Assembly (NCBI RefSeq): GCF_003052515.2 | Contig: NZ_QARE02000007.1 | Location: 186,001 to 250,000 of the forward strand | DNA length: 64,000 bases | Origin: Pseudomonas sp. RIT409 | GTDB taxonomy: Bacteria > Pseudomonadota > Gammaproteobacteria > Pseudomonadales > Pseudomonadaceae | Reading direction: 5' to 3' | Shown here: in pieces, positions 30,227 to 39,022 of the stretch | Numbering within the stretch: position 1 is the stretch's first letter | Layout: the number at the start of each line of letters is the position of its first letter | Notes under the pieces: generated by a model | Database searches by the model: none | Seen by the model: only the letters and a program-made list of their open reading frames with translations | Told to the model about the DNA's origin: nothing | Program-made: the position numbers and the translations under genes

Positions 30227-31204
30227 ATGAGCCCAGCCGAATTACACGCCGACAGCATCGTTATTGACGGGCTGATCATCGCCAAGTGGAACCGTGAGCT
30301 GTTCGAAGACATGCGTAAAGGCGGCCTGACCATGGCCAACTGCACGGTTTCGGTGTGGGAGGGCTTTCAGCAGACCGTCAACAGCATTGCGTCCAGCCAG
30401 AAGCTGATCCGGGAGAACAGCGACCTGGTGATCCAGGTGCGCAACACCGCCGACATCCGCAAGGCCAAGGAGTTGGGCAAGACCGGCATCCTGTTCGGCT
30501 TCCAGAACGCCCATGCGTTCGAGGATCAGATCGGCTATGTCGAGATCTTCAAGCAGTTGGGCGTGGGCATCGTGCAGATGTGCTACAACACCCAGAATCT
30601 GGTCGGCACCGGTTGCTATGAGCGCGACGGTGGCCTGTCGGGCTTCGGCCGTGAAATCGTCGCGGAAATGAACCGCGTTGGCATCATGTGCGACCTGTCC
30701 CACGTCGGTTCCAAGACCTCCGAAGAGGTCATCCTCGAATCGAAGAAGCCAGTGACTTATTCCCACTGCCTGCCTTCAGGCTTGAAAGAACACCCTCGCA
30801 ACAAGTCAGACGCTGAGCTCAAGTTCATCGCCGACCACGGCGGCTTCGTCGGCGTGACCATGTTCGCGCCGTTCCTGGCCAAAGGCATCGATTCGACCAT
30901 CGACGACTACGCCGAAGCCATCGAATACGTGATGAACATCGTCGGCGAAGACGCCATCGGCATCGGCACCGACTTTACCCAGGGGCACGGTCAGGAGTTC
31001 TTCGAGTACCTGACCCACGACAAGGGCTACGCCCGTCGCCTCACCAACTTCGGCAAGATCATCAACCCGCTGGGCATCCGCACCGTCGGCGAATTCCCGA
31101 ACCTGACCGAAACCCTGCTCAAACGCGGCCATTCGGAGCGCGTTGTGCGCAAGATCATGGGCGAGAACTGGGTGAGGGTTCTGGGCGACGTCTGGGGCGA
31201 ATGA
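30227..31204 (+). CDS. M19 (renal dipeptidase-fold) protein of the betaine cluster, metal ligands altered
   Basis: A 325-residue protein of the membrane-dipeptidase amidohydrolase fold. Two later zinc histidines are kept (H159 in CDLSHV, H180 in TYSHC), as are the RN and GIGTDF motifs. The N-terminal HxD pair of active dipeptidases is replaced by L16-I-I18 (IDGLIIAK), and the bridging glutamate by Q93 (GFQNAH). It is probably not a standard zinc dipeptidase. It is the first gene before the DUF5943-dgcA-dgcB series, as PA5396 is in P. aeruginosa, so a role in dimethylglycine metabolism is likely but undefined. AAAGGGGACA precedes ATG. Confidence 0.85.
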   Translation: MSPAELHADSIVIDGLIIAKWNRELFEDMRKGGLTMANCTVSVWEGFQQTVNSIASSQKLIRENSDLVIQVRNTADIRKAKELGKTGILFGFQNAHAFEDQIGYVEIFKQLGVGIVQMCYNTQNLVGTGCYERDGGLSGFGREIVAEMNRVGIMCDLSHVGSKTSEEVILESKKPVTYSHCLPSGLKEHPRNKSDAELKFIADHGGFVGVTMFAPFLAKGIDSTIDDYAEAIEYVMNIVGEDAIGIGTDFTQGHGQEFFEYLTHDKGYARRLTNFGKIINPLGIRTVGEFPNLTETLLKRGHSERVVRKIMGENWVRVLGDVWGE

Positions 31205-31417
31205 GGTAGGCCGCCCAGCGCCTACTGCGCGGGCCAATAGCTACCTCAGGGCCTCGCGAAAGGTTCGCCGTCCATGCGTACTGCCTCACCTTTCGCTCCG
31301 GTCCTTCCTTGCTCTTGACCTTGCTCGGTAAGGCGCTGAAACCACCGGCGAACATCTTTAAAAGCAAAGCAACGTGCTTTGTTTTCAACCAAATAAATTT
31401 TCTGGAGTTAAGTTTCC

Positions 31418-31948
31418 ATGGCCAAGATCGCCCCGCAATTGCCCATCGAAGTCGACAGCGAGACCGGTGTCTGGACCACCGATGCCCTGCCGATGCTGTA
31501 CGTGCCCCGCCACTTCTTCGTGAACAACCACATGGGCATCGAGGAAGTATTGGGCGCCGACGCCTATGCCGAGATCCTCTACAAGGCCGGTTACAAGTCC
31601 GCTTGGCACTGGTGCGAGAAAGAGGCCGAATGCCATGGCATCGAAGGCGTCGCGGTGTTCGAGCACTACATGAACCGTCTGTCCCAACGTGGCTGGGGCC
31701 TGTTCAAGATTCAGGATATCGACCTGGACAAGGGCACTTGCAGCGTCAAGCTCGAGCACTCGGCCTTCGTGTACGTCTACGGCAAGGTCGGTCGCAAGGT
31801 CGACTACATGTTCACCGGCTGGTTCGCAGGCGCCATGGACCAGATTCTCGCTGCCAAAGGCAGCTCCGTTCGCACTGTAGCCGAACAGGTGTACGGCGGA
31901 TCGGAAGAGGGCCACGAAGATGGCCTGTTCGTCGTAAAACCGTTGTAA
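31418..31948 (+). CDS. DUF5943-type protein of the dimethylglycine operon
   Basis: A 176-residue soluble protein with no signal peptide or membrane span. It begins MAKIAPQLPIEVDSETGVWT and includes HWCEKEAECHGIEGVAVFEHY and KVDYMFTGWFAGAMDQILAA, a pattern reminiscent of 4-vinyl-reductase/V4R small-molecule-binding folds. It ends 15 bases before dgcA and corresponds in position to PA5397. It may be an accessory or chaperone for the demethylase (inference). A GGAG site lies 12 bases before ATG, a long spacing. Confidence 0.78.
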   Translation: MAKIAPQLPIEVDSETGVWTTDALPMLYVPRHFFVNNHMGIEEVLGADAYAEILYKAGYKSAWHWCEKEAECHGIEGVAVFEHYMNRLSQRGWGLFKIQDIDLDKGTCSVKLEHSAFVYVYGKVGRKVDYMFTGWFAGAMDQILAAKGSSVRTVAEQVYGGSEEGHEDGLFVVKPL

Positions 31949-31963
31949 GCCGAGGACCGTGAG

Positions 31964-34024
31964 ATGGCTTTCGAAGCAATGTTTCAGCCGATCCAGATCG
32001 GCAAACTGACAATCCGCAACCGCGTTCTCAGTACCGCGCACGCCGAGGTTTATGCCACAGACGGGGGCATGACCACCGACCGGTATGTGAAGTACTACGA
32101 GGAGAAAGCCAAAGGCGGTATTGGTCTGGCCATCTGCGGCGGTTCGTCGAGCGTTGCCATCGACAGCCCGCAGGGCTGGTGGAAGTCGGTCAACCTGGCA
32201 ACCGACAAAATCATCCCGCATTTCCAGAATCTGGCCGACGCCATGCACAAGCACGGCGCCAAGATCATGATCCAGATTACCCACATGGGCCGTCGTTCCC
32301 GCTGGGACGGCGACCATTGGCCGACGCTGATGTCGCCCTCGGGCATCCGTGAACCGGTGCACCGCGCAACCTGTAAAACCATCGAGCCGGAAGAGATCTG
32401 GCGTGTGATCGGCAACTACGCCAGCGCGGCTGCCCGTGCCAAGGCCGGCGGCCTGGACGGTGTTGAGCTGTCGGCGGTGCACCAGCACATGATCGACCAG
32501 TTCTGGAGCCCGCGGGTCAACAAGCGGACCGACGAATGGGGCGGCAGTTTCGAAAACCGCATGCGTTTCGGTCTGGAAGTGATTAAGGCCGTGCGCAAGG
32601 AAGTGGGCCCCGATTTCTGCGTGGGCCTGCGCATCTGCGGTGACGAATTCCACCCGGACGGTCTCAGCCATGAAGACATGAAAGAGATCGCCAAGTACTA
32701 CGACCAGACCGGCATGATCGACTTCATCGGTGTGGTGGGCTCGGGTTGCGACACGCACAACACCCTGGCCAACGTCATTCCGAACATGAGTTATCCACCG
32801 GAGCCGTTCCTGCACTTGGCGGCCGGTATCAAAGAGGTGGTCAAGGCCCCGGTTCTGCACGCACAGAACATCAAGGACCCGAACCAGGCCACGCGCATTC
32901 TGGAAGGCGGCTACGTGGACATGGTCGGCATGACCCGCGCGCACATTGCCGACCCGCACCTGATCACCAAGATCAAGATGGGCCAGGTCGACCAGATTCG
33001 TCAGTGCGTGGGTGCCAACTACTGCATCGACCGACAGTACCAAGGCCTGGACGTGCTGTGCATCCAGAACGCCGCGACCTCCCGCGAGTACATGGGCCTG
33101 CCGCACATCATCGAGAAAACCACTGGCGTGAAACGCAAAGTGGTGATCGTCGGTGCCGGTCCTGCGGGAATGGAAGCAGCGCGGGTGTCCGCGGAACGCG
33201 GCCATGACGTCACCCTATTCGAGAAAAAGGACGTGATTGGCGGGCAGATCGTCACGGCGTCGAAAGCGCCGCAGCGCGATCAGATCGCCGGTATCACCCG
33301 CTGGTATCAACTGGAGCTGGCGCGGCTGAAGGTCGATCTTCGCCTGGGCACGGCGGCGGATATTCCGACCATCATGGACTTGCGTCCTGACGTCGTGGTG
33401 TTGGCCGTCGGTGGTCATCCATTCCTGGAGCAGAACGAACACTGGGGCGCGGCCGAGGGGTTGGTGGTCAGCAGTTGGGACGTGCTCGACGGCAAAGTTG
33501 CCCCCGGCAAGAACGTGCTGGTGTACGACACCATCTGCGAATTCACCGGGATGTCGGTGGCTGACTTCATAGCGGACAAGGGCAGCCAGGTCGAGATCGT
33601 CACTGATGACATCAAGCCGGGCGTCGCCATCGGCGGTACCTCGTTCCCGACTTACTACCGCAGCATGTACCCGAAAGAAGTGATCATGACCGGGGACATG
33701 ATGCTGGAAAAAGTCTATCGCGAAGGCGATAAGGTCGTGGCCGTGTTGGAGAACGAATACACCGGCGCCAAAGAGGAGCGGGTGGTCGATCAGGTGGTCA
33801 TCGAAAACGGCGTGCGCCCTGACGAAGAGCTGTATTACGGCCTCAAGGAAGGCTCGCGCAACAAGGGCCAGATCGACATCGAAGCCTTGTTCGCGATCCA
33901 GCCACAACCCTCGTTGAGCCAACCGGGTGAAGGCTACCTGCTGTTCCGTATCGGTGATTGCGTGGCGCAGCGTAATACCCACGCTGCCATCTACGACGCA
34001 CTGCGGCTGTGTAAAGACTTCTAA
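31964..34024 (+). CDS. dgcA: Dimethylglycine demethylase subunit A
   Basis: A 686-residue flavoenzyme of the trimethylamine-dehydrogenase type. Residues 1-370 form an old-yellow-enzyme FMN barrel (STAHAEVYATDGGMTTDRY, IQITHMGRRS). Then comes an iron-sulfur segment (C348, C354, C366), and from residue about 388 an FAD/NAD fold with VVIVGAGPAGMEAARVSAERG. It demethylates dimethylglycine to sarcosine and passes electrons to the dedicated EtfAB. The second cysteine of the usual CxxCxxC is alanine (A351). It is followed by dgcB after a 110-base repeat element. Confidence 0.93.
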   Translation: MAFEAMFQPIQIGKLTIRNRVLSTAHAEVYATDGGMTTDRYVKYYEEKAKGGIGLAICGGSSSVAIDSPQGWWKSVNLATDKIIPHFQNLADAMHKHGAKIMIQITHMGRRSRWDGDHWPTLMSPSGIREPVHRATCKTIEPEEIWRVIGNYASAAARAKAGGLDGVELSAVHQHMIDQFWSPRVNKRTDEWGGSFENRMRFGLEVIKAVRKEVGPDFCVGLRICGDEFHPDGLSHEDMKEIAKYYDQTGMIDFIGVVGSGCDTHNTLANVIPNMSYPPEPFLHLAAGIKEVVKAPVLHAQNIKDPNQATRILEGGYVDMVGMTRAHIADPHLITKIKMGQVDQIRQCVGANYCIDRQYQGLDVLCIQNAATSREYMGLPHIIEKTTGVKRKVVIVGAGPAGMEAARVSAERGHDVTLFEKKDVIGGQIVTASKAPQRDQIAGITRWYQLELARLKVDLRLGTAADIPTIMDLRPDVVVLAVGGHPFLEQNEHWGAAEGLVVSSWDVLDGKVAPGKNVLVYDTICEFTGMSVADFIADKGSQVEIVTDDIKPGVAIGGTSFPTYYRSMYPKEVIMTGDMMLEKVYREGDKVVAVLENEYTGAKEERVVDQVVIENGVRPDEELYYGLKEGSRNKGQIDIEALFAIQPQPSLSQPGEGYLLFRIGDCVAQRNTHAAIYDALRLCKDF

Positions 34025-34034
34025 TCGGCGATCT

Positions 34035-34144
34035 GATCGTTCCCACGCTCCGCGTGGTAACGCTTGCCCATGACGCTCCGCGTCTGCGTTCGAAGCGACG
34101 CGGAGCGTCCCGGCGGCATTCCCACGCAGAGCGTGGGAACGATC
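34035..34144. repeat. 110-base palindromic repeat, copy 1
   Basis: The ends GATCGTTCCCACGCTCCGCG and CGCAGAGCGTGGGAACGATC are inverted repeats, with inner arms GACGCTCCGCGTC and GACGCGGAGCGTC. It lies between dgcA and dgcB inside an operon. Three more copies occur at 47961, 55014 and 56007. Confidence 0.9.
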
Positions 34145-34179
34145 ATCGTGCTTGACCCTGAGTTCTGCGGGAGCTCCCC

Positions 34180-36126
34180 ATGTTAAATACCCTTCTTCCC
34201 ATCCTGCTGTTCGCCGCCTTGGGTCTTGCGATCCTCGGTGCTCTGCGGCGGGTGGCCCTATGGCGCAACGGGCGTGCGGCCAAGGTCGATCTGATCGGCG
34301 GCCTGCTGGCCATGCCCAAACGCTACATGGTCGATTTGCACCATGTGGTCGCGCGGGATAAATACATCGCCAACACCCACGTTGCGACGGCGGGCGGAGC
34401 GGTGGCCTCTATCGCACTGGCGATCCTGGTTCACGGTTTCGGCCTGCATAACCGCATCCTCGGTTATGCGCTGCTGTTGATGACCGCGGTGATGTTCGTC
34501 GGCGCGCTCTTCGTTTACAAACGTCGACTCAACCCGCCCGCCCGCCTGTCGAAAGGCCCCTGGATGCGCCTGCCGAAAAGCCTGTTGGCTTTTTCCGGTT
34601 CGTTCTTTCTGGTGACCTTGCCCGTTGCAGGCATCCTTCCGGAAAACTTCGGTGGCTGGCTACTGGCAATCATTCTTGGGATTGGCGTGTTGTGGGGTGT
34701 TTCCGAGCTGTTCTTCGGAATGACCTGGGGCGGACCGATGAAACACGCCTTCGCCGGCGCTCTTCATCTGGCTTGGCACCGCCGCGCCGAGCGCTTTGGC
34801 GGCGGCCGTTCCACGGGCCTCAAACCGCTGGATCTGGCAGACCCGAGCGCCCCTTTGGGCGTGGAAAAACCCAAGGACTTCACCTGGAACCAGTTGCTGG
34901 GCTTCGACGCCTGTGTGCAATGCGGTAAGTGCGAAGCGGCATGCCCGGCGTTTGCCGCAGGCCAACCGCTGAACCCGAAAAAACTGATTCAGGACATGGT
35001 CGTCGGACTGGCAGGTGGCACTGACGCGAAATTTGCCGGAAGCCCCTACCCAGGCAAGCCTGTCGGCGAGCATGGCGGCAATCCTCACCAACCCATCGTC
35101 AACGGGCTGGTCGATGCCGAAACGCTGTGGTCATGCACCACCTGCCGTGCCTGTGTCGAAGAGTGCCCGATGATGATCGAGCACGTGGACGCCATCGTCG
35201 ACATGCGTCGTCACCTGACCCTTGAGAAAGGCGCGACGCCGAACAAGGGCGCCGAAGTGCTGGAAAACCTCATCGCCACCGATAACCCGGGCGGCTTTGC
35301 GCCTGGCGGGCGTTTGAACTGGGCGGCTGATCTGAACCTCAACTTGATGAGCGACAAGAAGAGCACCGACGTGCTGTTCTGGGTGGGTGACGGTGCGTTC
35401 GACATGCGCAACCAACGCACCCTGCGCGCGTTCGTCAAAGTACTGAAAGCCGCTAAAGTCGACTTCGCCGTATTGGGCCTGGAAGAGCGCGACAGCGGCG
35501 ACGTGGCACGTCGTCTGGGCGATGAAGCCACTTTCCAGATGCTTGCCAAACGCAACATTCAAACGCTGTCCAAATACACCTTCAACCGTATCGTCACCTG
35601 CGACCCGCACAGCTTCCATGTGCTGAAAAACGAATACGGCGCTTTCGACGGCAACTACCTCGTGCAGCACCACAGCGCTTACATGTCGGAACTGATCGGT
35701 GACGGCGCGCTAAGCCTTGGTCAGCACAAAGGCTCCAGCGTGACCTACCACGACCCGTGCTATCTGGGCCGCTATAACGGCGAGTACGAGGCACCGCGCC
35801 AGGTACTCAAGGCGTTGGGCATTGAGGTCAAGGAAATGCAGCGCTCTGGTTTCCGCTCTCGCTGCTGCGGTGGCGGTGGCGGTGCGCCGATCACCGACAT
35901 TCCGGGCAAACAACGTATCCCTGACATGCGCATGGAAGACATCCGCGAAACCGGCGCCGAGCTAGTGGCCGTGGGTTGTCCACAATGCACGGCGATGCTG
36001 GAAGGCGTGGTCGAGCCAAGACCGATGATCAAGGACCTCGCCGAACTGGTCGCCGATGCGTTGGTAGAAGATGCAGCGCCGACCAAACCGGCACCCGTCA
36101 AACGTGAACCTGCGGAGGCGCACTGA
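34180..36126 (+). CDS. dgcB: Dimethylglycine demethylase subunit B (iron-sulfur membrane protein)
   Basis: A 648-residue protein. The N-terminal 200 residues hold about four membrane helices (LLPILLFAALGLAILGAL and others). Two 4Fe-4S motifs follow (CVQCGKCEAACP, CTTCRACVEECP), and then two CCG-type cysteine domains (YHDPCYLGRYN with RCCGGGGGAP, and VGCPQCTAML). This is the heterodisulfide-reductase-like layout of DgcB, which couples dimethylglycine oxidation to the membrane. It overlaps etfA by one base (TGATG). The end is Ala/Pro-rich. Confidence 0.93.
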   Translation: MLNTLLPILLFAALGLAILGALRRVALWRNGRAAKVDLIGGLLAMPKRYMVDLHHVVARDKYIANTHVATAGGAVASIALAILVHGFGLHNRILGYALLLMTAVMFVGALFVYKRRLNPPARLSKGPWMRLPKSLLAFSGSFFLVTLPVAGILPENFGGWLLAIILGIGVLWGVSELFFGMTWGGPMKHAFAGALHLAWHRRAERFGGGRSTGLKPLDLADPSAPLGVEKPKDFTWNQLLGFDACVQCGKCEAACPAFAAGQPLNPKKLIQDMVVGLAGGTDAKFAGSPYPGKPVGEHGGNPHQPIVNGLVDAETLWSCTTCRACVEECPMMIEHVDAIVDMRRHLTLEKGATPNKGAEVLENLIATDNPGGFAPGGRLNWAADLNLNLMSDKKSTDVLFWVGDGAFDMRNQRTLRAFVKVLKAAKVDFAVLGLEERDSGDVARRLGDEATFQMLAKRNIQTLSKYTFNRIVTCDPHSFHVLKNEYGAFDGNYLVQHHSAYMSELIGDGALSLGQHKGSSVTYHDPCYLGRYNGEYEAPRQVLKALGIEVKEMQRSGFRSRCCGGGGGAPITDIPGKQRIPDMRMEDIRETGAELVAVGCPQCTAMLEGVVEPRPMIKDLAELVADALVEDAAPTKPAPVKREPAEAH

Positions 36127-37346
36127 TGAGCGACATTATCCGCCGTGACCCTCGAGCCGAGTGGATTGCCCGCAACCGGCTTCATCCCTTGCACGCTGCG
36201 ATGCAGCCCGCGCAAAGCAGTTGGATGGGGCCGAATGGCATCATTCGCAAGAATGTGCACGGCATTGGGTTCATCGGGCCCAACGGCATCAAGCGCATCG
36301 ACCGCAGTGGCGCGCAACAAGGTGGCACCACCAAGCGCTCAGCGTCGGTTGAAGCACAATTGCCGCTTCATCACATCGCCGAGCCTGCCTTCTATATCGC
36401 CGTCGTGCCGGACATGGTCGGGGGCCGCCTGAGCAGCCACGACCGCGATCTGTTGGGCCTGGCTCACAGACTGGCAGGGAACGATGGCGCAGTGCTGGCG
36501 GTGGTCTTTGGCGAGCATAAGGAAAACGCGTTCGACACGGCAGGCGTTGACCGGCTGCTGGTGCTGGACGGTGTTGAATTCGCCGGTTATGCACCCGAGC
36601 AACGCGTCCAGGGCTTACGCGCTGTGGATAACCAGTTCGATCCACGTCACTGGTTGCTGCCTGACAGTCGCACCGGTGGTGGCGAGTTGGGGCGTCGGTT
36701 CGCTGCCAGCTTGGGCGAACGCCCGGCGACGCGTGTCTGGCAGGTCAAGGACGAACAAGCTACAGGTCGCGCAGGTGCAGGGCGTGAAGACATCGCCCGT
36801 CCGGTTTCACGCCTGATTCTGGCCGCTGCCGAGTGCGCCGATCCGGTCAGCGAGACCCGCCATGAAGCGATACCGGTTGAGTTGTCCACAACCATCGCCC
36901 GCAGCCTGCCTCGCATTGAGGACCTTGGGGCCGTGGCGGTCGATCCGGCACTTATCCCCATGGCTGAAGCGGAGTTCATTTTCTCTGGTGGCAATGGGGT
37001 CAAAGACTGGGACCTGTTTCACCGTACGGCCGCCGCGCTCGGTGCCACCGAAGGCGCCTCCCGCGTGGCGGTGGACGATGGCTTCATGACCCGTGACCGT
37101 CAGGTCGGTGCGTCCGGCACCTGGGTCACGGCCCGGGTCTATGTGGCGGTCGGTATCTCGGGGGCGATCCAGCACCTGCAAGGCATCGGTGCTTGCGACA
37201 AAGTGGTGGCCATCAACCTCGATCCCACCTGCGACATGATCAAGCGTGCCGACTTGTCAGTGATCGGCGAAAGCGCTGAGATTCTCAACGCGCTGATTGA
37301 GGCGATCGAGGCCTACCGTAATGAGGCGAAACGCGATGCAGCCTGA
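36126..37346 (+). CDS. etfA: Electron transfer flavoprotein alpha subunit, dgc-linked
   Basis: A 406-residue ETF alpha chain. The C-terminal FAD domain is clear (ASGTWVTARVYVAVGISGAI, then KVVAINLDPTCDM). The protein is longer than housekeeping EtfA because of a basic N-terminal extension of about 75 residues (GPNGIIRKNVHGIGFIGPNG). Location directly after dgcB marks it as the dedicated acceptor for the demethylase, as PA5400 is. Its start overlaps the dgcB stop by one base, indicating translational coupling. Confidence 0.92.
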   Translation: MSDIIRRDPRAEWIARNRLHPLHAAMQPAQSSWMGPNGIIRKNVHGIGFIGPNGIKRIDRSGAQQGGTTKRSASVEAQLPLHHIAEPAFYIAVVPDMVGGRLSSHDRDLLGLAHRLAGNDGAVLAVVFGEHKENAFDTAGVDRLLVLDGVEFAGYAPEQRVQGLRAVDNQFDPRHWLLPDSRTGGGELGRRFAASLGERPATRVWQVKDEQATGRAGAGREDIARPVSRLILAAAECADPVSETRHEAIPVELSTTIARSLPRIEDLGAVAVDPALIPMAEAEFIFSGGNGVKDWDLFHRTAAALGATEGASRVAVDDGFMTRDRQVGASGTWVTARVYVAVGISGAIQHLQGIGACDKVVAINLDPTCDMIKRADLSVIGESAEILNALIEAIEAYRNEAKRDAA

Positions 37347-38139
37347 AAAGAACCTCTCTGTGGATAAAAGCTCCTTGCACGCGATCAGCCTCGTTTCCAT
37401 CGGCGCGCACCCGACCTCGGGTCGTCCGCGCCGCGCCGAGCAAGATGCACGAGCCGTCGAGTTGGGGCTCAGATTGGCTGGGGATAACTTGCACGTCCTC
37501 CACGCGGGTAACGCCGACGAGCCAGCGTTGCGTGCCTACCTCGGTATGGGTTTGAAAGAGCTGCATGTGCTCGACCAGCCCCAAGGCGCCGACGCACTGC
37601 CAGGCTTGGCCGACTACATCCGCGAATCCGGCGTTCAACTGGTGCTCGCGGGCACTCAGGCCGAAACCGGAGAAGGCTCAGGCATGTTGCCTTACCTGTT
37701 GGCCGAAAAACTCGGCTGGCCGCTGGTTGTGGGCCTGGCTGAAGTGGAGTCCATCAGCAACGGCTCCGCCCAAGTGCTGCAAGCCTTGCCACGCGGCCAA
37801 CGCCGCCGCCTCAAAGTCCGTCTGCCGTTTCTCGCCACTGTGGATAACGCCGCGCCCAAGCCTCGCCAGAGCGCTTTTGGCCCGGCGCAGCGCGGAACGT
37901 TGGATGTGGAACAGATCGAAGTCACCATCGACGAGTTATTCACAGGCGCCGAACTCACCCCGGCCAAACCGCGTCCGAAGCGCCTGAAAGTCATCAAGGC
38001 GAAGAGTGGTGCGGACCGGATGAAGGCTGCGACGGCGAAGGCCAGTGGTGGCGGTGGGCAGGTGCTCAAGGGCGTGAGTCCACAGGAAGGCGCTGCGGCG
38101 ATTTTGAAGTTGTTGGTGGAGGAGGGGGTGGTTCGTTAA
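37336..38139 (+). CDS. etfB: Electron transfer flavoprotein beta subunit, dgc-linked
   Basis: A 267-residue ETF beta chain partner of the preceding gene. The nucleotide-binding domain shows SIGAHPTSGRPRRAEQDARA, GLKELHVLDQPQGAD and TGEGSGMLPYLLAEKLGWP. The C-terminal LLxGxxPxxxA-type segment is seen as LKGVSPQEGAAAILK. ATG 37336 (MQPEKNLSVD) is taken as the start, with GAGG about nine bases upstream; it overlaps the etfA end by 11 bases. Two in-frame ATG/GTG codons further up (37297, 37321) lie in etfA coding sequence. Confidence 0.9.
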   Translation: MQPEKNLSVDKSSLHAISLVSIGAHPTSGRPRRAEQDARAVELGLRLAGDNLHVLHAGNADEPALRAYLGMGLKELHVLDQPQGADALPGLADYIRESGVQLVLAGTQAETGEGSGMLPYLLAEKLGWPLVVGLAEVESISNGSAQVLQALPRGQRRRLKVRLPFLATVDNAAPKPRQSAFGPAQRGTLDVEQIEVTIDELFTGAELTPAKPRPKRLKVIKAKSGADRMKAATAKASGGGGQVLKGVSPQEGAAAILKLLVEEGVVR

Positions 38140-38280
38140 GCGCTTCTTCATCAAGCGTAAAGGCGCCCCTGCTCCCTGTGGCGCCGTTGAATGCTCCTCG
38201 TCTGATTTCGAAGGTGGCGAGTTTAGGGCCCTTCCAGAAACGACGTTGTCGGACGATTCTCATCTGTCAGCCCTATCGCC

Positions 38281-38850
38281 TGTCCACATACCCCCAATCT
38301 TTGTTGATCTGCCTGTGGATAAGCTGTTCGGCCATCTCCGAACACCTTACTGTCCGGGCTCTGCAGGCCTTTGTTTAAAAAGTGACCAAGCTATCCCACG
38401 GTTTTCGAAGGCTTTTTCGCTACAACTGCCCTGAGCGGTCATGGTATTTGCCCACAATGTCTGTGAGCGCCCGTGTGTATAAGTTGTTCGCTACGTTCTG
38501 AAAGGCCCATTGCGAGCGGCTTGCAGAGATTTGATCACTATTTAATCGATCCGGTATTTTTTTGGCGAACTGGAATTTATTCCTGCTGCGTACGAATTTT
38601 TTCCACAGCCTTAGGCAAGAACCTTTGAGTTGCACACAATCTCTGTTGGCGGCTCTGTGGATAAGGTGTTTGCGGTCTGCTTCAGCCCTTATATGACGAG
38701 GGCTGCGGAGAGTTGGTTAAAAGATGATCAAGGGTTTTTGATTTACGTCGGGGTGAATAAGTCTAGGCTTTGCCAGGCTTTTACACGGGATCGGATCGAG
38801 TTTCACACCCTAGCTGTGGGCTGAGCTGTGCGTAAGTTATGTCTACACGC
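38281..38850. repeat. Imperfect tandem array with DnaA-box-like sites
   Basis: Most of an 883-base gene-free gap (38140-39022). Four units of roughly 160-182 bases each carry a 9-mer close to the reverse complement of the DnaA box TTATCCACA: TGTGGATAA at 38314 and 38656 (exact), TGTGTATAA at 38474 (fits the relaxed box) and TGTGCGTAA at 38827 (two mismatches). All are in one direction. Units also share TG(C/T)NCACA(A/T) about 25-30 bases before the box, GTT(T/C)G after it, and an AT-rich GATC-bearing stretch (TTAAAAGATGATCAAGGG in unit 3). No ORF looks coding here. Confidence 0.65.
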
Positions 38851-38925
38851 CAAGGAGAGGCATCCGCAGGGATGTGAATGAAGATTGAGCGTTTTTTGCT
38901 CAAGGTCTAGGTGCCGCTCCAAAAC

Positions 38926-38993
38926 GCATCGCGGGCAAGCGCGCTTCCACAGTGGACTCGCCCACCTGTAGGAGCGTGCTTGCCCGCGATGAC
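38926..38993. repeat. REP pair
   Basis: ATCGCGGGCAAGCGCGCTTC then CTGTAGGAGCGTGCTTGCCC, tail-to-tail, just past the gbcA stop codon. Confidence 0.78.
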
Positions 38994-39022
38994 GTCGGTA
39001 CAAGCGCGATCGATTTGAAGCC

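Noticed and set aside
31385..33205. 606-codon minus-strand open frame opposite DUF5943 and dgcA
   Set aside because: Shadow frame; it spans two real genes and has no motif.
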